This document shows positions 19,220-33,709 of a DNA stretch of 64,000 bases, in pieces; within the stretch, counting starts at the first letter, position 1; every line of letters begins with the position of its first letter. A program made the translations under genes and the position numbers. Where the stretch lies: contig NZ_LXES01000030.1 of assembly GCF_001654845.1 (NCBI RefSeq), forward strand, positions 1-64,000. Direction: 5' to 3'. Source of the stretch: Enterobacter soli ATCC BAA-2102. GTDB taxonomy: Bacteria > Pseudomonadota > Gammaproteobacteria > Enterobacterales > Enterobacteriaceae. Under the pieces are notes generated by a model. It was not told where the DNA came from, searched no databases, and saw nothing but the letters and a program-made list of their open reading frames with translations.

Positions 19220-20194
19220 TTATTTAAATCCCACCACCGGATGCGGCTCATACGGCGTTTCCAGCTCGGCAATCTGCTCCGGCGTCAGGGTTATATCCAC
19301 GGCATTGAGCAACTCGTCCAGCTGCTCTTCCCGCGATGTACCAATGATCGGTGCCGCAACCCCACGCTTGCTCAGCAACCACGCCAGCGCCACCTGAGCT
19401 CGTGTAGCCCCGGTATCGTCGGCAATGCCCGCCAGACGTTCGGCAATCAGGGCATCGCTGGCCTCTGTGGCGTCATACAGCGTTTTACCAAATGCATCCG
19501 ACACCGAGCGGGCGGTGGTTTCACCCCACGGACGGGTTAAACGCCCACGAGCCAGCGGGCTCCACGGAATAACCGCGACGCCTTCCTGATAGCAGAGCGG
19601 CAGCATCTCGCGCTCTTCTTCGCGATAAATCAGATTGTAGTGATCCTGCATGGTGACAAAGCGCGCCCAGCCGTGCTGTGCCTGGAGGTTTAACGCGGTA
19701 GCAAACTGGGCTGCGTGCATAGAAGAGGCACCGATGTACCGTGCTTTACCGGCTTTGACCACGTCATTAAGCGCTTCCAGCGTCTCTTCAACTGGCGTGT
19801 TGTAATCCCAACGGTGGATTTGCAGAAGATCGACGTAATCCATATTCAGGCGTCTGAGGCTATCATCAATGGAACGCAGGATCTGCCCGCGTGAAAGCCC
19901 TTCCGGTAAATCGCCAGTCTTATGGAAGACCTTTGTCGCCACTACCACGTCATCGCGGCGGGCAAAGTCTCGCAGGGCGCGCCCAACAATCTCTTCACTG
20001 CTGCCGTCTGAGTAACTGTTGGCGGTATCAAAGAAGTTAATGCCGCCGTCGATGGCGCGTTTGATGATAAGACGGCTGCTCTCTTCCGGCAGTGTCCAGG
20101 CGTGATTTCCCCGGTCAGGCTCGCCAAATGTCATACAGCCGAGACATAGTCGGGAAACCTTAAGGTCTGTTTTTCCTAATGTATTGTATTGCAT
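19220..20194 (-). CDS. yajO: Aldo/keto reductase YajO
   Basis: A 324-aa NADPH-dependent aldo/keto reductase. The tetrad pattern is visible (FFDTANSYSDGSSEE with D and Y; VATKVF with K; LQIHRWD with H). E. coli YajO has been linked to xylose/xylulose reduction and to a bypass supplying 1-deoxyxylulose 5-phosphate. It lies just downstream of dxs on the same strand, 66 bp away, which suits that idea. Its 3' end faces the REP pair. Confidence 0.93.
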   Translation of the reverse strand: MQYNTLGKTDLKVSRLCLGCMTFGEPDRGNHAWTLPEESSRLIIKRAIDGGINFFDTANSYSDGSSEEIVGRALRDFARRDDVVVATKVFHKTGDLPEGLSRGQILRSIDDSLRRLNMDYVDLLQIHRWDYNTPVEETLEALNDVVKAGKARYIGASSMHAAQFATALNLQAQHGWARFVTMQDHYNLIYREEEREMLPLCYQEGVAVIPWSPLARGRLTRPWGETTARSVSDAFGKTLYDATEASDALIAERLAGIADDTGATRAQVALAWLLSKRGVAAPIIGTSREEQLDELLNAVDITLTPEQIAELETPYEPHPVVGFK

Positions 20195-20260
20195 GGTTCC
20201 ACTCCTGCTGATTGCGTAAAGCGTTACCTTTAAGCATAGCAGGAGCGGAAAGGGGAGGGC

Positions 20261-22123
20261 TTAGGCCAGCCAGGAACGAATTTTAGCTTCAATACCTGCG
20301 GCATCAAGGCCGATGGCTGCACGGGCTTCGTCTTGCGTCCCTTGCGGGATAAAGTGATCCGGCAGACCGAGGTTCAGCACTGGAACGGCTTTACGGTGTG
20401 CCATCAGCACTTCGTTCACGCCGCTGCCAGCCCCGCCCATGATGGCGTTCTCTTCGAGCGTCACCAGCACGTCATGGCCTTCAGCCATGCTCAGGATCAG
20501 GGATTCATCAAGAGGCTTAACAAAACGCATATCCACCAGGGTGGCATTCAGCGTTTCGGCAACCTTAGCAGCTTCCGGCATCAGTGTACCGAAGTTCAGA
20601 ATCGCCACTTTTTCACCGCGACGTTTCACCAGACCTTTGCCAATGGTCAGTTTTTCCAGCGGTTGCAGCTCCACGCCCACTGCGTTGCCGCGCGGGTAGC
20701 GAACGGCACTTGGGCCATCCTGATAGTGGTAGCCGGTAAACAGCATCTGGCGACATTCGTTTTCGTCGCTTGGGGTCATGATAACCATGTCCGGGATGCA
20801 GCGCAGGAAGGAGAGGTCAAATGCCCCCTGATGCGTCTGCCCGTCGGCCCCAACAATCCCTGCGCGGTCGATGGCGAACAGCACCGGCAGTTTCTGGATG
20901 GCGACGTCATGGATCACCTGGTCATAGGCTCGTTGCAGGAAGGTGGAGTAAATCGCGACAACCGGTTTGTAGCCGCCGATCGCCAGCCCTGCCGCGAACG
21001 TCACCGCGTGTTGTTCCGCAATCGCAACGTCGAAATACTGGTCAGGGTATTTTTTCGAAAACTCCACCATGCCAGAGCCTTCGCGCATGGCCGGGGTGAT
21101 GGCCATCAGCTTGTTATCTTTGGCCGCCGTTTCGCACAGCCAGTCGCCGAAGATTTTTGAATAGCTCGGCATCCCGCCGCTGCTTTTTGGCAGGCAGCCG
21201 CTGGTTGGGTCAAACTTCGGTACCGCGTGGAAGGTAATTGGATCTTTTTCCGCAGGTTCGTAACCACGCCCTTTTTTGGTCATGATGTGCAGGAACTGCG
21301 GGCCTTTCAGGTCGCGCATGTTCTTGAGTGTGGACACCAGCCCCAGAACGTCGTGGCCGTCGACCGGGCCGATATAGTTAAAGCCCAGCTCTTCAAACAG
21401 CGTGCCAGGCACAACCATGCCTTTGATATGTTCTTCGGTACGTTTGAGCAGCTCTTTGATTGGCGGAACGCCAGAGAAGACTTTTTTACCACCTTCGCGA
21501 AGCGTGGAGTACAGCTTGCCGGAGAGCAACTGCGCCAGGTGGTTATTCAGCGCGCCAACGTTCTCCGAGATGGACATCTCGTTGTCGTTGAGAATAACCA
21601 GCATGTCCGGTTTGATATCACCCGCATGGTTCATGGCTTCAAACGCCATACCGGCGGTGATCGCCCCGTCGCCAATCACGCAGACGGTGCGGCGCTGCTT
21701 GTTCTCTTTTTCGGCAGCGACAGCAATACCGATACCCGCAGAAATGGAGGTAGAAGAGTGGCCGACGCTTAATACATCGAATTCGCTCTCTCCGCGCCAC
21801 GGGAACGGATGCAGGCCGCCTTTCTGGCGAATAGTGCCAATCTTATCGCGACGGCCGGTCAGAATTTTGTGCGGATATGCCTGGTGACCCACGTCCCAGA
21901 TTAACTGATCAAACGGCGTGTTATAGACGTAATGCAGCGCCACGGTCAGTTCAACCGTGCCAAGCCCGGAGGCGAAATGGCCGCTGGAGCGGCTAACGCT
22001 GTCGAGCAGGTAGCGACGCAGTTCGTCGCACAATTTCGGCAGGCTCTCTTTCGGCAACAGGCGCAACTCCTGAGTGGAGTCAACTAACGCCAGTGTCGGG
22101 TATTTGGCAATATCAAAACTCAT
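20261..22123 (-). CDS. dxs: 1-deoxy-D-xylulose-5-phosphate synthase Dxs
   Basis: Thiamine-diphosphate enzyme for the first step of the MEP isoprenoid pathway; it also feeds thiamine and pyridoxal synthesis. The 620-aa protein starts at ATG (MSFDIAKYP); a TTG codon immediately upstream is in frame but not used in homologues. The motifs [18 protein letters not shown]...NDN (TPP/Mg binding), [10 protein letters not shown] and [12 protein letters not shown] are present. It lies 24 bp after ispA in the xseB-ispA-dxs operon. Confidence 0.98.
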   Translation of the reverse strand: MSFDIAKYPTLALVDSTQELRLLPKESLPKLCDELRRYLLDSVSRSSGHFASGLGTVELTVALHYVYNTPFDQLIWDVGHQAYPHKILTGRRDKIGTIRQKGGLHPFPWRGESEFDVLSVGHSSTSISAGIGIAVAAEKENKQRRTVCVIGDGAITAGMAFEAMNHAGDIKPDMLVILNDNEMSISENVGALNNHLAQLLSGKLYSTLREGGKKVFSGVPPIKELLKRTEEHIKGMVVPGTLFEELGFNYIGPVDGHDVLGLVSTLKNMRDLKGPQFLHIMTKKGRGYEPAEKDPITFHAVPKFDPTSGCLPKSSGGMPSYSKIFGDWLCETAAKDNKLMAITPAMREGSGMVEFSKKYPDQYFDVAIAEQHAVTFAAGLAIGGYKPVVAIYSTFLQRAYDQVIHDVAIQKLPVLFAIDRAGIVGADGQTHQGAFDLSFLRCIPDMVIMTPSDENECRQMLFTGYHYQDGPSAVRYPRGNAVGVELQPLEKLTIGKGLVKRRGEKVAILNFGTLMPEAAKVAETLNATLVDMRFVKPLDESLILSMAEGHDVLVTLEENAIMGGAGSGVNEVLMAHRKAVPVLNLGLPDHFIPQGTQDEARAAIGLDAAGIEAKIRSWLA

Positions 22124-22147
22124 CAAAGGCTCATCGAGATATATAGT

Positions 22148-23047
22148 TTATTTATCACGCTGGATTATATAGTCCGCTAGCGCTTCCAGTGCCGAGGTAT
22201 CCAGTGATTGCGCGGCCAGTTGATTCAGTGACTGGCGGGCATCATCAATCAGGTCCCGGGCTTTTCGTTGGGCTTGCTCAAGGCCCAGAAGGGCGGGATA
22301 GGTGCTTTTGCCAAGCTGCTGATCGGCACCCTGACGTTTACCCAATGTTGCAGTATCGCCCACCACATCCAGAATGTCATCCTGAACCTGGAACGCCAGA
22401 CCGATACTTTCTGCGTATCTGTCCAGAATCGGCAGGGCTTTGCGTCCCTGTTCACCCGCACTCAGCGCGCCCAGACGAACGGCTGCGCGAATTAACGCAC
22501 CCGTTTTGTGGCGGTGAATACGCTCAAGCTGTTCCAGATTAACCTGACGTCCTTCGGCCTCAAGATCCAGCGCTTGTCCGCCGCACATCCCTGCAACGCC
22601 ACTGGCCATGGCCAGTTCGGAAACCATTGCCAGGCGATCGCGATCGGCCACTTCGGCCATTGGCGCATCGCTTAAAATCGAAAATGCCAGCGTTTGCAGG
22701 GCATCGCCTGCCAGAATGGCATTCGCTTCGCCAAACTTGATGTGGCAGGTTGGCTGACCACGACGCAAATCGTCGTCGTCCATGGCCGGCAAATCATCAT
22801 GGATCAGCGAATAAGCGTGGATGCATTCCACGGCGGCTGCCGGCGCATCCAGGGTGTTTTCGCTGATGCCAAACATCTTTCCGGTGGCGTAGACCAGGAA
22901 CGGGCGCAGGCGCTTTCCACCCAAGAGTGCGCCATAGTGCATGGCCTCAACCAGTGGAGTGTTCTGAAAAGGCTGCGGCTCAATAAAGCGGCGCAACGCA
23001 TCGTTGGCACGCACAACGCACGCCTGAAGCTGTGTGGAAAAAACCAT
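22148..23047 (-). CDS. ispA: Farnesyl diphosphate synthase IspA
   Basis: Makes geranyl and farnesyl diphosphate for quinones and undecaprenyl carriers. The 299-aa protein has both Asp-rich motifs, DDLPAMDDDDLRR (first) and DDILD (second), plus GGKRLRP. The start codon directly follows the xseB stop (TAAATG), so the two are translationally coupled. Confidence 0.98.
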   Translation of the reverse strand: MVFSTQLQACVVRANDALRRFIEPQPFQNTPLVEAMHYGALLGGKRLRPFLVYATGKMFGISENTLDAPAAAVECIHAYSLIHDDLPAMDDDDLRRGQPTCHIKFGEANAILAGDALQTLAFSILSDAPMAEVADRDRLAMVSELAMASGVAGMCGGQALDLEAEGRQVNLEQLERIHRHKTGALIRAAVRLGALSAGEQGRKALPILDRYAESIGLAFQVQDDILDVVGDTATLGKRQGADQQLGKSTYPALLGLEQAQRKARDLIDDARQSLNQLAAQSLDTSALEALADYIIQRDK

Positions 23048-23290
23048 TTACTCGGCGTCCGGTGTGAAAGGTGTTGTCGCGGCGTCTTCGGCTTCGGAGA
23101 GCAGGATCTGCACGCGCTGCTCAGCCTGTTGTAATTTAATCTGCCCCTGGCGTGCGAGCTGCACCCCACGTTCAAATTCGTTAAGTGCGTCTTCCAGCGG
23201 CAGATCGCCACTCTCAAGACGGGTGACAATTTGCTCCAGTTCACTCAGCGCAGTTTCGAAACTGGCCGGTGCGTCATTTTTCTTCGGCAT
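23048..23290 (-). CDS. xseB: Exodeoxyribonuclease VII small subunit XseB
   Basis: An 80-aa helical subunit that binds XseA in multiple copies. The family motif [26 protein letters not shown] is present. First gene of the xseB-ispA-dxs operon, divergent from thiI. Confidence 0.97.
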   Translation of the reverse strand: MPKKNDAPASFETALSELEQIVTRLESGDLPLEDALNEFERGVQLARQGQIKLQQAEQRVQILLSEAEDAATTPFTPDAE

Positions 23291-23484
23291 AGTGAATGTC
23301 TGACTCTCATATTTTCTGCCCTGTCATGGTAACGGACTCGGGCGGATAAGCAAATAACGCGCAATGTGCACAGGAGCCGCGCGATGGTGGTATACTTGCG
23401 CGCCTGGATGCAGCCTTCGGTATAGGGGCTGTTGTACTTTTCCATTACAAGCCTTAATAAGCTTGCCTAAGAAACATTGCCGCC

Positions 23485-24933
23485 ATGAAGTTTATCATTA
23501 AATTGTTCCCTGAAATCACTATCAAAAGCCAATCTGTGCGTTTGCGCTTTATTAAAATTTTGACCGGGAACATCCGTAACGTTCTGAAGCATTATGACGA
23601 AACGCTGGCCGTTGTTCGTCACTGGGATCACGTTGAAGTTCGCGCCAAAGACGAAAACAAACGTCTTGATATCCGCGATGCGCTGACCCGTATCCCGGGG
23701 ATCCACCATATTCTGGAAGTGGAAGATGTCCCGTTCACCGACATGCACGACATCTTCGAAAAAGCGCTGGTGCAGTACCGCGACCAGATCGAAGGTAAAA
23801 CCTTCTGCGTTCGCGTGAAGCGTCGTGGCAAACACGAATTCAGCTCGATTGAAGTGGAACGTTACGTGGGGGGTGGCCTGAACCAGCACGTTGAGACTGC
23901 GCGCGTGCGCCTGACCAACCCGGACGTGACCGTTAACCTGGAGATCGAAAACGATCGCCTGTTGCTGGTGAAAGGCCGCTACGAAGGTATCGGCGGCTTC
24001 CCGATCGGGACGCAGGAAGATGTGTTGTCCCTGATTTCCGGCGGTTTTGACTCCGGTGTTTCCAGCTACATGCTGATGCGCCGTGGCTGCCGCGTTCACT
24101 ACTGCTTCTTTAACCTTGGCGGCGCGGCGCATGAGATCGGTGTCCGTCAGGTGGCACATTACCTGTGGAACCGCTTCGGCAGCTCGCATCGCGTGCGTTT
24201 TGTCGCGATCAACTTTGAGCCGGTGGTTGGCGAAATTCTCGAAAAAGTGGACGACGGTCAGATGGGCGTGGTGCTGAAGCGTATGATGGTACGCGCAGCG
24301 TCCAGAGTGGCGGAGCGTTATGGCGTGCAGGCGCTGGTGACTGGTGAAGCGCTGGGCCAGGTGTCCAGCCAGACGCTGACCAACCTGCGTCTTATCGACA
24401 ACGTGTCTGATACCCTGATCCTGCGTCCGCTGATCTCTCACGATAAAGAACACATCATCGATCTGGCACGCGAAATCGGCACCGAAGATTTTGCCCGCAC
24501 TATGCCGGAATACTGTGGCGTTATCTCAAAAAGCCCAACGGTAAAAGCGGTGAAGGCGAAGATCGAAGCGGAAGAAGAGAACTTCGATTTCGCTATTCTG
24601 GAGAAGGTGGTGGCGGAAGCGTCCAACATCGATATCCGCGAGATTGCCCAGCAGACCCAGCAGGAAGTGGTTGAAGTTGAAACCGTCAGCGGTTTTGGCG
24701 CCAACGATGCGATTCTGGATATCCGTTCTGTTGATGAGCAGGATGATAAGCCGCTGAAAGTTGACGGTGTGGAAGTGGTTTCCCTGCCGTTCTACAAGCT
24801 GAGCACGAAGTTTGGTGACCTCGACCAGAGCAAAACGTATCTGCTGTGGTGTGAACGAGGGGTGATGAGCCGCTTGCAGGCGCTGTATCTGCGCGAGCAG
24901 GGCTTTGCTAACGTGAAGGTGTACCGCCCGTAG
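23485..24933 (+). CDS. thiI: tRNA 4-thiouridine synthetase ThiI
   Basis: Sulfurtransferase for s4U8 in tRNA and for the thiazole of thiamine. The 482-aa protein has a ferredoxin-like domain, a THUMP domain (about 60-165), the PP-loop [11 protein letters not shown] (about 183-193) and a C-terminal rhodanese domain with the catalytic Cys in [11 protein letters not shown] (about C456). The long form with rhodanese is the enterobacterial type. Confidence 0.98.
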   Translation: MKFIIKLFPEITIKSQSVRLRFIKILTGNIRNVLKHYDETLAVVRHWDHVEVRAKDENKRLDIRDALTRIPGIHHILEVEDVPFTDMHDIFEKALVQYRDQIEGKTFCVRVKRRGKHEFSSIEVERYVGGGLNQHVETARVRLTNPDVTVNLEIENDRLLLVKGRYEGIGGFPIGTQEDVLSLISGGFDSGVSSYMLMRRGCRVHYCFFNLGGAAHEIGVRQVAHYLWNRFGSSHRVRFVAINFEPVVGEILEKVDDGQMGVVLKRMMVRAASRVAERYGVQALVTGEALGQVSSQTLTNLRLIDNVSDTLILRPLISHDKEHIIDLAREIGTEDFARTMPEYCGVISKSPTVKAVKAKIEAEEENFDFAILEKVVAEASNIDIREIAQQTQQEVVEVETVSGFGANDAILDIRSVDEQDDKPLKVDGVEVVSLPFYKLSTKFGDLDQSKTYLLWCERGVMSRLQALYLREQGFANVKVYRP

Positions 24934-24949
24934 CGTTTTGTCGGGGAGT

Positions 24950-24993
24950 GCGGCCTGATGCCCTCACCCCGGCCCTCTCCCACGGGGAGAGGG
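24950..24993 (-). repeat. GC-rich palindromic repeat, copy 4
   Basis: CCCTCTCCC (24973-24981) and GGGAGAGGG (24985-24993) with the CCTGATGCCCTCACCCC tail. Read on the complement, it has the same order as copies 3 and 5: terminator, 10-bp gap, palindrome, tail. Confidence 0.75.
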
Positions 24994-25003
24994 AGAACCC
25001 CTT

Positions 25004-25032
25004 AAAACGGCAACCTATACGGTTGCCGTTTT
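25004..25032. terminator. GTTGCCG-type bidirectional terminator, thiI/yajL
   Basis: AAAACGGCAACC and GGTTGCCGTTTT enclose a 5-nt loop between convergent thiI and yajL. The stem matches those at 13599 and 57278. Confidence 0.9.
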
Positions 25033-25036
25033 GCTT

Positions 25037-25627
25037 TTATTCGTAGTAATTATAAATCCCCGCCGGCATGACCAGCGACGACGCGACCTCGTATGCTTTT
25101 TCACGCCCGACCAGCAGGTCGATAATCTTCAGTGCAAAATCAATCGCGGTTCCCGGCCCCTGGCTGGTGAGCAGGTTGACGCGCGGATCCCAGACCACGC
25201 GTTTATCGACCCACTGGTCTTCCGGAATACGGTCTTTCAGCGTCGGGAAACCGGTCATATTGCCGATCGGGAAAATATCGTGCGGCACCAGCACCGTTGC
25301 GGCCGCGGCGCAAATTGTGGCGACGATACGGCCAGAGAGGTGAAACTGCCTGACCGTTTCGACGAGCAGTGGGCTGTCGCGAAAACACTCTGCGCCCTTC
25401 AGGCCGCCGGGCAGAACGATAATGTCGTAATCACCGTCAGCCACCTGTACCAGCGGGGCATCCGCAAGGATTTTCACCCCGCGTGAGCAGGTGATAGCCA
25501 GATTACCGTCGCTGGCAACGCTCGCGGTGGTGACATTAATACCGCCACGTACCATCAGGTCGATGGTGGTGACGGCTTCCATTTCTTCGCTACCAGGGGC
25601 GAGGCATACCAGTGCCGACGCGCTCAT
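25037..25627 (-). CDS. yajL: Protein/nucleic acid deglycase or chaperone YajL (DJ-1 family)
   Basis: A 196-aa DJ-1/PfpI-superfamily protein. The nucleophile-elbow Cys lies in [16 protein letters not shown], equivalent to E. coli Cys106. Roles proposed in E. coli include oxidative-stress chaperone and glyoxal-adduct deglycase; the latter is disputed. The start at [12 protein letters not shown] fits the family, and a 23-codon upstream extension is rejected. It overlaps the end of panE by 38 bp. Confidence 0.94.
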   Translation of the reverse strand: MSASALVCLAPGSEEMEAVTTIDLMVRGGINVTTASVASDGNLAITCSRGVKILADAPLVQVADGDYDIIVLPGGLKGAECFRDSPLLVETVRQFHLSGRIVATICAAAATVLVPHDIFPIGNMTGFPTLKDRIPEDQWVDKRVVWDPRVNLLTSQGPGTAIDFALKIIDLLVGREKAYEVASSLVMPAGIYNYYE

Positions 25628-26501
25628 ACTCACTCTCCTTACGTTTAACCAGGTCATACAGGCGGGCGTTTTCCGGTACGGCAATACCGTGCGCACGGGC
25701 GCGCTTTAACAGATACCCGGTGATGTAGTCTACCTCGGTGTGGCGCAACGCCCGAACGTCCTGCAACATCGAAGAGATATTTTCTGCCGTACTATCAATA
25801 ACCTGCTCAACATAATAGCGTAAATCGTCTGCCGACGTGTGTAAGCCTTCACGTTCGATCACAGAGGCCACTTCAGCACACAGTGCGGCGACCTCTTGCG
25901 GATGGTTTTTTAGCTCGCCGTTAGGGCAATCCCACAGCGCCGTAAGTGGGTTAATGACGCAATTAACTGCCAGCTTGCGCCACAGCTGCGGGCGAATGTT
26001 GTTGTGCCAGGCGACGTCTGGCAGCACCTTTTGCAGAACATCAGCCAGATAACTGTAATCCCCATCCTGTTCGCGGGCCGGGCCAATATGGGTAACGCCG
26101 CTGGCGACATGCACAATGATATTGCCATCACGCCGTGCGGCATGAGTGGTTGTCGCCATCAGCAGCGGCTGCGGGATGCTTTTCAGCTCATCAATGGTTC
26201 CCATGCCGTTATGCAGCAGCAGAATGGGGGATGTCGGGGGCAGTTGCGCCGCCAGCGCTTTCACGGCATCCGACACCTGCCATGCTTTGAGCGTGACCAG
26301 CAGCAGGTCGCTTTGCGCCAAAAAATCAGGATCATTTGCAGTGAGTGATTCGTTAAAGATGCTTCCGTCTTCATCTATCAGGTTTACACTACAGTAGGGC
26401 TGGGGCACACGCAGCCAACCTTGTACCTCGTGTCCGTGTTTGCATAGTGCCGTCAGCCATAATTGACCAAGGGCTCCGCATCCGAGCACTGTAATTTTCA
26501 T
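25590..26501 (-). CDS. panE: 2-dehydropantoate 2-reductase PanE
   Basis: NADPH-dependent ketopantoate reductase in pantothenate and CoA synthesis. The 303-aa protein has the Rossmann glycine motif at its start ([11 protein letters not shown]) and the C-terminal KSRM-like helical domain with [17 protein letters not shown], containing the catalytic Lys. It precedes and overlaps yajL, an arrangement shared with E. coli. Confidence 0.97.
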   Translation of the reverse strand: MKITVLGCGALGQLWLTALCKHGHEVQGWLRVPQPYCSVNLIDEDGSIFNESLTANDPDFLAQSDLLLVTLKAWQVSDAVKALAAQLPPTSPILLLHNGMGTIDELKSIPQPLLMATTTHAARRDGNIIVHVASGVTHIGPAREQDGDYSYLADVLQKVLPDVAWHNNIRPQLWRKLAVNCVINPLTALWDCPNGELKNHPQEVAALCAEVASVIEREGLHTSADDLRYYVEQVIDSTAENISSMLQDVRALRHTEVDYITGYLLKRARAHGIAVPENARLYDLVKRKESEYERVGTGMPRPW

Positions 26502-26625
26502 TGTTCCTCCTCACCTGCAACTGCGCCAGGTGTTACGGCCTAAGTATAGCGCCGTCAGCTAAGCTTCTCGTTATGCCTCGTTGCGGGTATTATGCAACGC
26601 AACAAAAATGAAGGGAGAAGAAAAG

Positions 26626-27117
26626 ATGCCATCTTTCGATATTGTTTCCGAAGTTGATATCCAGGAAGTTCGTAACGGCGTTGATAACGCAAGCCGTGAA
26701 GTCGAGTCACGTTTTGATTTTCGTGGCGTTGAGGCGACTTTTGAGCTGAACGATGCAAATAAGACTATCAAGGTTCTGAGCGAGTCTGATTTCCAGGTCA
26801 ATCAGCTGCTTGATATTCTGCGTGCCAAGTTGCTGAAACGCGGCATTGAAGGCGCGTCTCTTGATGTGCCAGAAGAGTTCGTGCATAGCGGTAAAACCTG
26901 GTTTGTTGAAACCAAACTGAAGCAGGGCATTGAGAGCGCGGTGCAGAAAAAGCTCGTTAAGCTCATCAAAGACAGCAAGCTGAAAGTGCAGGCGCAGATT
27001 CAGGGTGAAGAGATCCGTGTGACCGGGAAATCCCGTGACGATCTGCAATCCGTTATGGCGCTGGTTCGCGGCGGCGATCTGGGACAACCGTTCCAGTTTA
27101 AAAACTTCCGCGATTAA
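26626..27117 (+). CDS. yajQ: Nucleotide-binding protein YajQ
   Basis: A 163-aa protein of the YajQ family (two ferredoxin-like domains); homologues bind nucleotides, and a Xanthomonas one binds cyclic di-GMP. The start at [11 protein letters not shown] follows AGGGAGAAG, and the 15-codon extension upstream is not conserved. It is monocistronic and convergent with yajR. Confidence 0.95.
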   Translation: MPSFDIVSEVDIQEVRNGVDNASREVESRFDFRGVEATFELNDANKTIKVLSESDFQVNQLLDILRAKLLKRGIEGASLDVPEEFVHSGKTWFVETKLKQGIESAVQKKLVKLIKDSKLKVQAQIQGEEIRVTGKSRDDLQSVMALVRGGDLGQPFQFKNFRD

Positions 27118-27120
27118 GAC

Positions 27121-27150
27121 AAAAATGCCCGGTTAAACCGGGCATTTTTT
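27121..27150. terminator. Bidirectional terminator, yajQ/yajR
   Basis: AAAAATGCCCGGTT and AACCGGGCATTTTTT form a near-perfect stem between convergent genes. It just touches the last base of yajR. Confidence 0.93.
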
Positions 27151-28511
27151 CAGGCTTTCAACGCCTGCTCTACTTCAAAGCGGTTGGTCACTTTGCTGTC
27201 GATTTTGACATACGCACTGCGTTCATCCGGCACAATCATCACTTCGTTCACGCCGTCTGTGGCTTCCAGTCGCTGCTTCAGCGCATCGCTAATGTCAACG
27301 TCTTCCGGGATTTCTACACGCAGACTACTGACATAGCGTGGCTCTTTCATGGTACTGGCGACCAGTAGCCAGACCATTGCCAGCAGTGCGCCCGCCAGGA
27401 ACACGGTTTGCGAATCAAACAGGCCATCCACCCAGCCGCCGAGCGAGCCGCCAATAGCGACGCCGATAAATTGGCTAGTGGAGTAAATACCCATTGCCGT
27501 GCCTTTATATCCCGCAGGGGACTCTTTGCTGATAAGCGAGGGCAGCAAGGCTTCCATCAGGTTAAATGCCAGGAAGAAGAGCTGAACGCCCGCCACCAGT
27601 TCCCAGAAGTGCGGACCGGAACCCCACAATACGATCTCCGCAATCAGCAGTAGCGCAACGCAGGCGAGAAATACGCGTTTCATCTTGCGCTTCACTTCGG
27701 CGTAAATGATAAACGGCACCACGGAGACGAACGAAATCAGCATTGTCACCAGATAAATTTTCCAGTGCTCAGACGCCGGGAAACCCGCTGCCGCCAGTTG
27801 GCCGGGAAGGGCAACGAAGGTCGACATCAGCAGAATGTGCAGGCACATAATGCCAAAATTCAGCTTCAGCAGGCGCGGCTCGACAATGACTTTGCTAAAG
27901 CAGCCTTTGACCATGCCGGACTCGCGGTTCAGCACGTGGTTTTTGCTGTCCGGTACGACCCACAGCGTTAACGCAATGCCGATAGTCGCCAGAATGGCAA
28001 TCATCCAGAACAGGGCATGAAGACCCAGTTGATGCGTAATGATCGGGCCGAGCACCATTGCAATCGCAAAGGTCACGCCAAAGCTCACGCCAATAAACGC
28101 CATGGCTTTGGTGCGGTTTTGTTCGCGGGTTAAATCCGACAGCAGCGCCATTACCGCGGCGGCAATCGCCCCGGAACCTTGCAACGCGCGGCCAAGAATA
28201 ATGCCCCAGATAGAGTGGGAGAGGGCGGCTATTACGCTACCGAGCACAAAGACCAGCAGCCCGCCGACAATCAGCGGTTTACGACCTACGCGGTCAGAAA
28301 GCAGGCCAAAGGGGATCTGGAATACTGCCTGCGCTAAACCATAGATACCAATCGCCAGGCCAATCAGCGCTTCGCTGGCGCCTTGCAGTGCCATACCGTA
28401 CGTGGTCAGAACAGGCAGGACCATAAACATGCCAAGCATCCGTAGCGAGAAAACAGTCCCTAAACCCCAGGTCGCGCGCAATTCGCCTGGCGTCATTTTA
28501 TTATCGTTCAT
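27150..28511 (-). CDS. yajR: MFS transporter YajR
   Basis: Inner-membrane major facilitator transporter with 12 TM segments plus a C-terminal cytoplasmic YAM domain (ferredoxin-like, last ~65 residues: VEIPEDVDISDALKQRL...). Motif A (GLLSDRVGRKPLI) is conserved. It is 453 aa from MNDNKMTPGEL, chosen over a GTG two codons upstream because of the GAGGTGG site. The substrate is unknown. Confidence 0.95.
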   Translation of the reverse strand: MNDNKMTPGELRATWGLGTVFSLRMLGMFMVLPVLTTYGMALQGASEALIGLAIGIYGLAQAVFQIPFGLLSDRVGRKPLIVGGLLVFVLGSVIAALSHSIWGIILGRALQGSGAIAAAVMALLSDLTREQNRTKAMAFIGVSFGVTFAIAMVLGPIITHQLGLHALFWMIAILATIGIALTLWVVPDSKNHVLNRESGMVKGCFSKVIVEPRLLKLNFGIMCLHILLMSTFVALPGQLAAAGFPASEHWKIYLVTMLISFVSVVPFIIYAEVKRKMKRVFLACVALLLIAEIVLWGSGPHFWELVAGVQLFFLAFNLMEALLPSLISKESPAGYKGTAMGIYSTSQFIGVAIGGSLGGWVDGLFDSQTVFLAGALLAMVWLLVASTMKEPRYVSSLRVEIPEDVDISDALKQRLEATDGVNEVMIVPDERSAYVKIDSKVTNRFEVEQALKA

Positions 28512-28618
28512 TACCACCTCAGTTCAAAAGCAGGCCATAGTGTAGTGCGGGGAAGGGGCGGGGTAAATAAAGGGTTATTTAACAAATATTACATGCGTTA
28601 TTAATAGATTCAGTAAAT

Positions 28619-28643
28619 AAAAAAGGGTGCCGAAGCACCCCTT
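28619..28643 (-). terminator. Terminator of the cyo operon
   Basis: On the minus strand AAAGGGGTGC-TTCG-GCACCCTTTTTT forms a stable tetraloop hairpin with a T run, 18 bp after the cyoE stop. Confidence 0.92.
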
Positions 28644-28660
28644 TATTCACTTGCTATGGC

Positions 28661-29548
28661 TTACCAGACGTAAGTCAGCAGATTGTGAGAATCTGGCACC
28701 ATAAAGTCTACAGACATCATTACGGACAACGAGGTGATGGCAACGATTGAGAACACAAACAGTTTGCGCGCCCAGACTTTGTCATCTTCCACTTTGTAAC
28801 CGCGCAGAGCCATACCGAGCCACCAGACGCTTACTGCGGCTGCCACCACCAGATATTTGTATCCAGCGTAACCGCCCAGAGAGAGCATCAGCGTCGCTAC
28901 TGCGAAGGCAATGATGTACAGCGTGATATGGTTTTTAGCAACCGAGATGCCTTTCACGACCGGTAGTACCGGAATGTTCGCTGCCTGATAATCCTTGAAG
29001 CGGAAAATCGCAATGGCGTAGGAGTGCGGCATCTGCCACAGGCTAAAGATAGCCAGCAGGATCAGCGCACCGCTGTCGAACTCGTTCGTGACGGCACAGT
29101 AGCCAATCACCGGCGGCGCAGCGCCGGAGAGAGAACCAATCAGCGTACCGTAGACGGAGTGACGTTTCATATACAGGCTGTAAACGCCCACATAAACCAC
29201 GAACCCCATCACCCCCAGCCAGCAGGCCAGAGGGTTAGCACCAAACCACAGCAGCATAAAGCCAGCAATACCCAGCAAGGTGGCGTACACCAGCGAGACG
29301 GAAGGGGCGATCAGGCCTTTAACCAGCACCCGATTTTTAGTCCTTTCCATCTTCTTGTCGATATCCATGTCGATGTAGTTGTTAAATACACAACCGGACG
29401 CAACAACCAGTGACACACCGACCAGCGTGTAGATAAAGAGGGTGTAATCAATGCTGCCCTTAGAGGCCAGCAGGAACCCTCCGATCACGGAGATCAGGTT
29501 GCCAAAGATGATGCCTGGTTTCGTTACTTGCAGGTATTGCTTAAACAT
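28661..29548 (-). CDS. cyoE: Protoheme IX farnesyltransferase CyoE
   Basis: Heme O synthase, a UbiA-type membrane prenyltransferase that farnesylates heme B for the bo3 oxidase. The 295-aa protein from [12 protein letters not shown] has multiple TM helices and the Asp-rich loop [18 protein letters not shown]. An upstream 15-codon extension is not conserved. Last gene of cyoABCDE, 11 bp after cyoD. Confidence 0.97.
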   Translation of the reverse strand: MFKQYLQVTKPGIIFGNLISVIGGFLLASKGSIDYTLFIYTLVGVSLVVASGCVFNNYIDMDIDKKMERTKNRVLVKGLIAPSVSLVYATLLGIAGFMLLWFGANPLACWLGVMGFVVYVGVYSLYMKRHSVYGTLIGSLSGAAPPVIGYCAVTNEFDSGALILLAIFSLWQMPHSYAIAIFRFKDYQAANIPVLPVVKGISVAKNHITLYIIAFAVATLMLSLGGYAGYKYLVVAAAVSVWWLGMALRGYKVEDDKVWARKLFVFSIVAITSLSVMMSVDFMVPDSHNLLTYVW

Positions 29549-29559
29549 ACTCGCCGCTC

Positions 29560-29885
29560 TTAGTGAACCATCATGTTGTAGTTGAGGTTCCACATAATCC
29601 AGATGGAACCGACTACCAGGATAGCGATGATAATCACGGTAAAGATAAAGGCAGTCATATTCCAGCCTTCATCGGACTTGGTGTTCATGTGCAGGAAGCA
29701 AACCAGATGCACCAGAATCTGTACCACTGCGGTGACCAGGACAGTGCCCAGAATCGCCGCGTGAGAAGCAGAACCGCTCATCACCATCCAGAACGGGATA
29801 ACCGTCAGGATGATCGACAGGATGAAACCTGTCATGTAGGTTTTTACGCTACCGTGGGAAGCGCCATGATCGGTTGAATGACTCA

Positions 29886-29886
<1 letters not shown>
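29560..29886 (-). CDS. cyoD: Cytochrome bo3 oxidase subunit IV CyoD
   Basis: Small three-helix subunit that stabilises the CuB site during assembly. It is 108 aa from [13 protein letters not shown]. Its ATG shares one base with the cyoC stop (TAATG), so translation is coupled. Confidence 0.96.
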
Positions 29887-33445
<3,559 letters not shown>

Positions 33446-33495
33446 TTAACGACCTCAATTCCACGGGAGTCTGGTGGCGTTTAAAGTGTGGGGGC

Positions 33496-33524
33496 ATTTT
33501 ACGGGAAGGTTACATTACTGTAAA
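33496..33524 (-). promoter_or_regulatory. Sigma-70 promoter of cyoABCDE
   Basis: On the minus strand TTTACA (33524-33519) and TAAAAT (33501-33496) are separated by exactly 17 bp. The start would lie near 33489, 43 bp before the cyoA ATG. Confidence 0.75.
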
Positions 33525-33699
33525 CATCATTAGGCCTGTGTCAGGAAGGTGTTACCGGGTTCTGCCGCACATGTCACAAGTGTTGCAAATTATGTCGGTT
33601 TTTAAGGCGAAAGCCGCGCGGCACGGGCGTTATAACGAAAGGACCCCCAAGCATACCCTAAAAGGGGCAATTGGTATAACCATTATCAAAAATATACAA

Positions 33700-33709
33700 A
33701 TAATTAACA
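33700..33709 (-). promoter_or_regulatory. ArcA-like box upstream of the cyo promoter
   Basis: The complement reads TGTTAATTAT, a full match to the ArcA core WGTTAATTAW, about 210 bp before the cyo start. The cyo operon is ArcA-repressed in E. coli. The surrounding DNA is AT-rich, so chance matches are possible. Confidence 0.4.

Noticed and set aside
23467..24453. 328-aa minus-strand open frame
   Set aside because: Antisense shadow of thiI, with no ribosome site or family resemblance.
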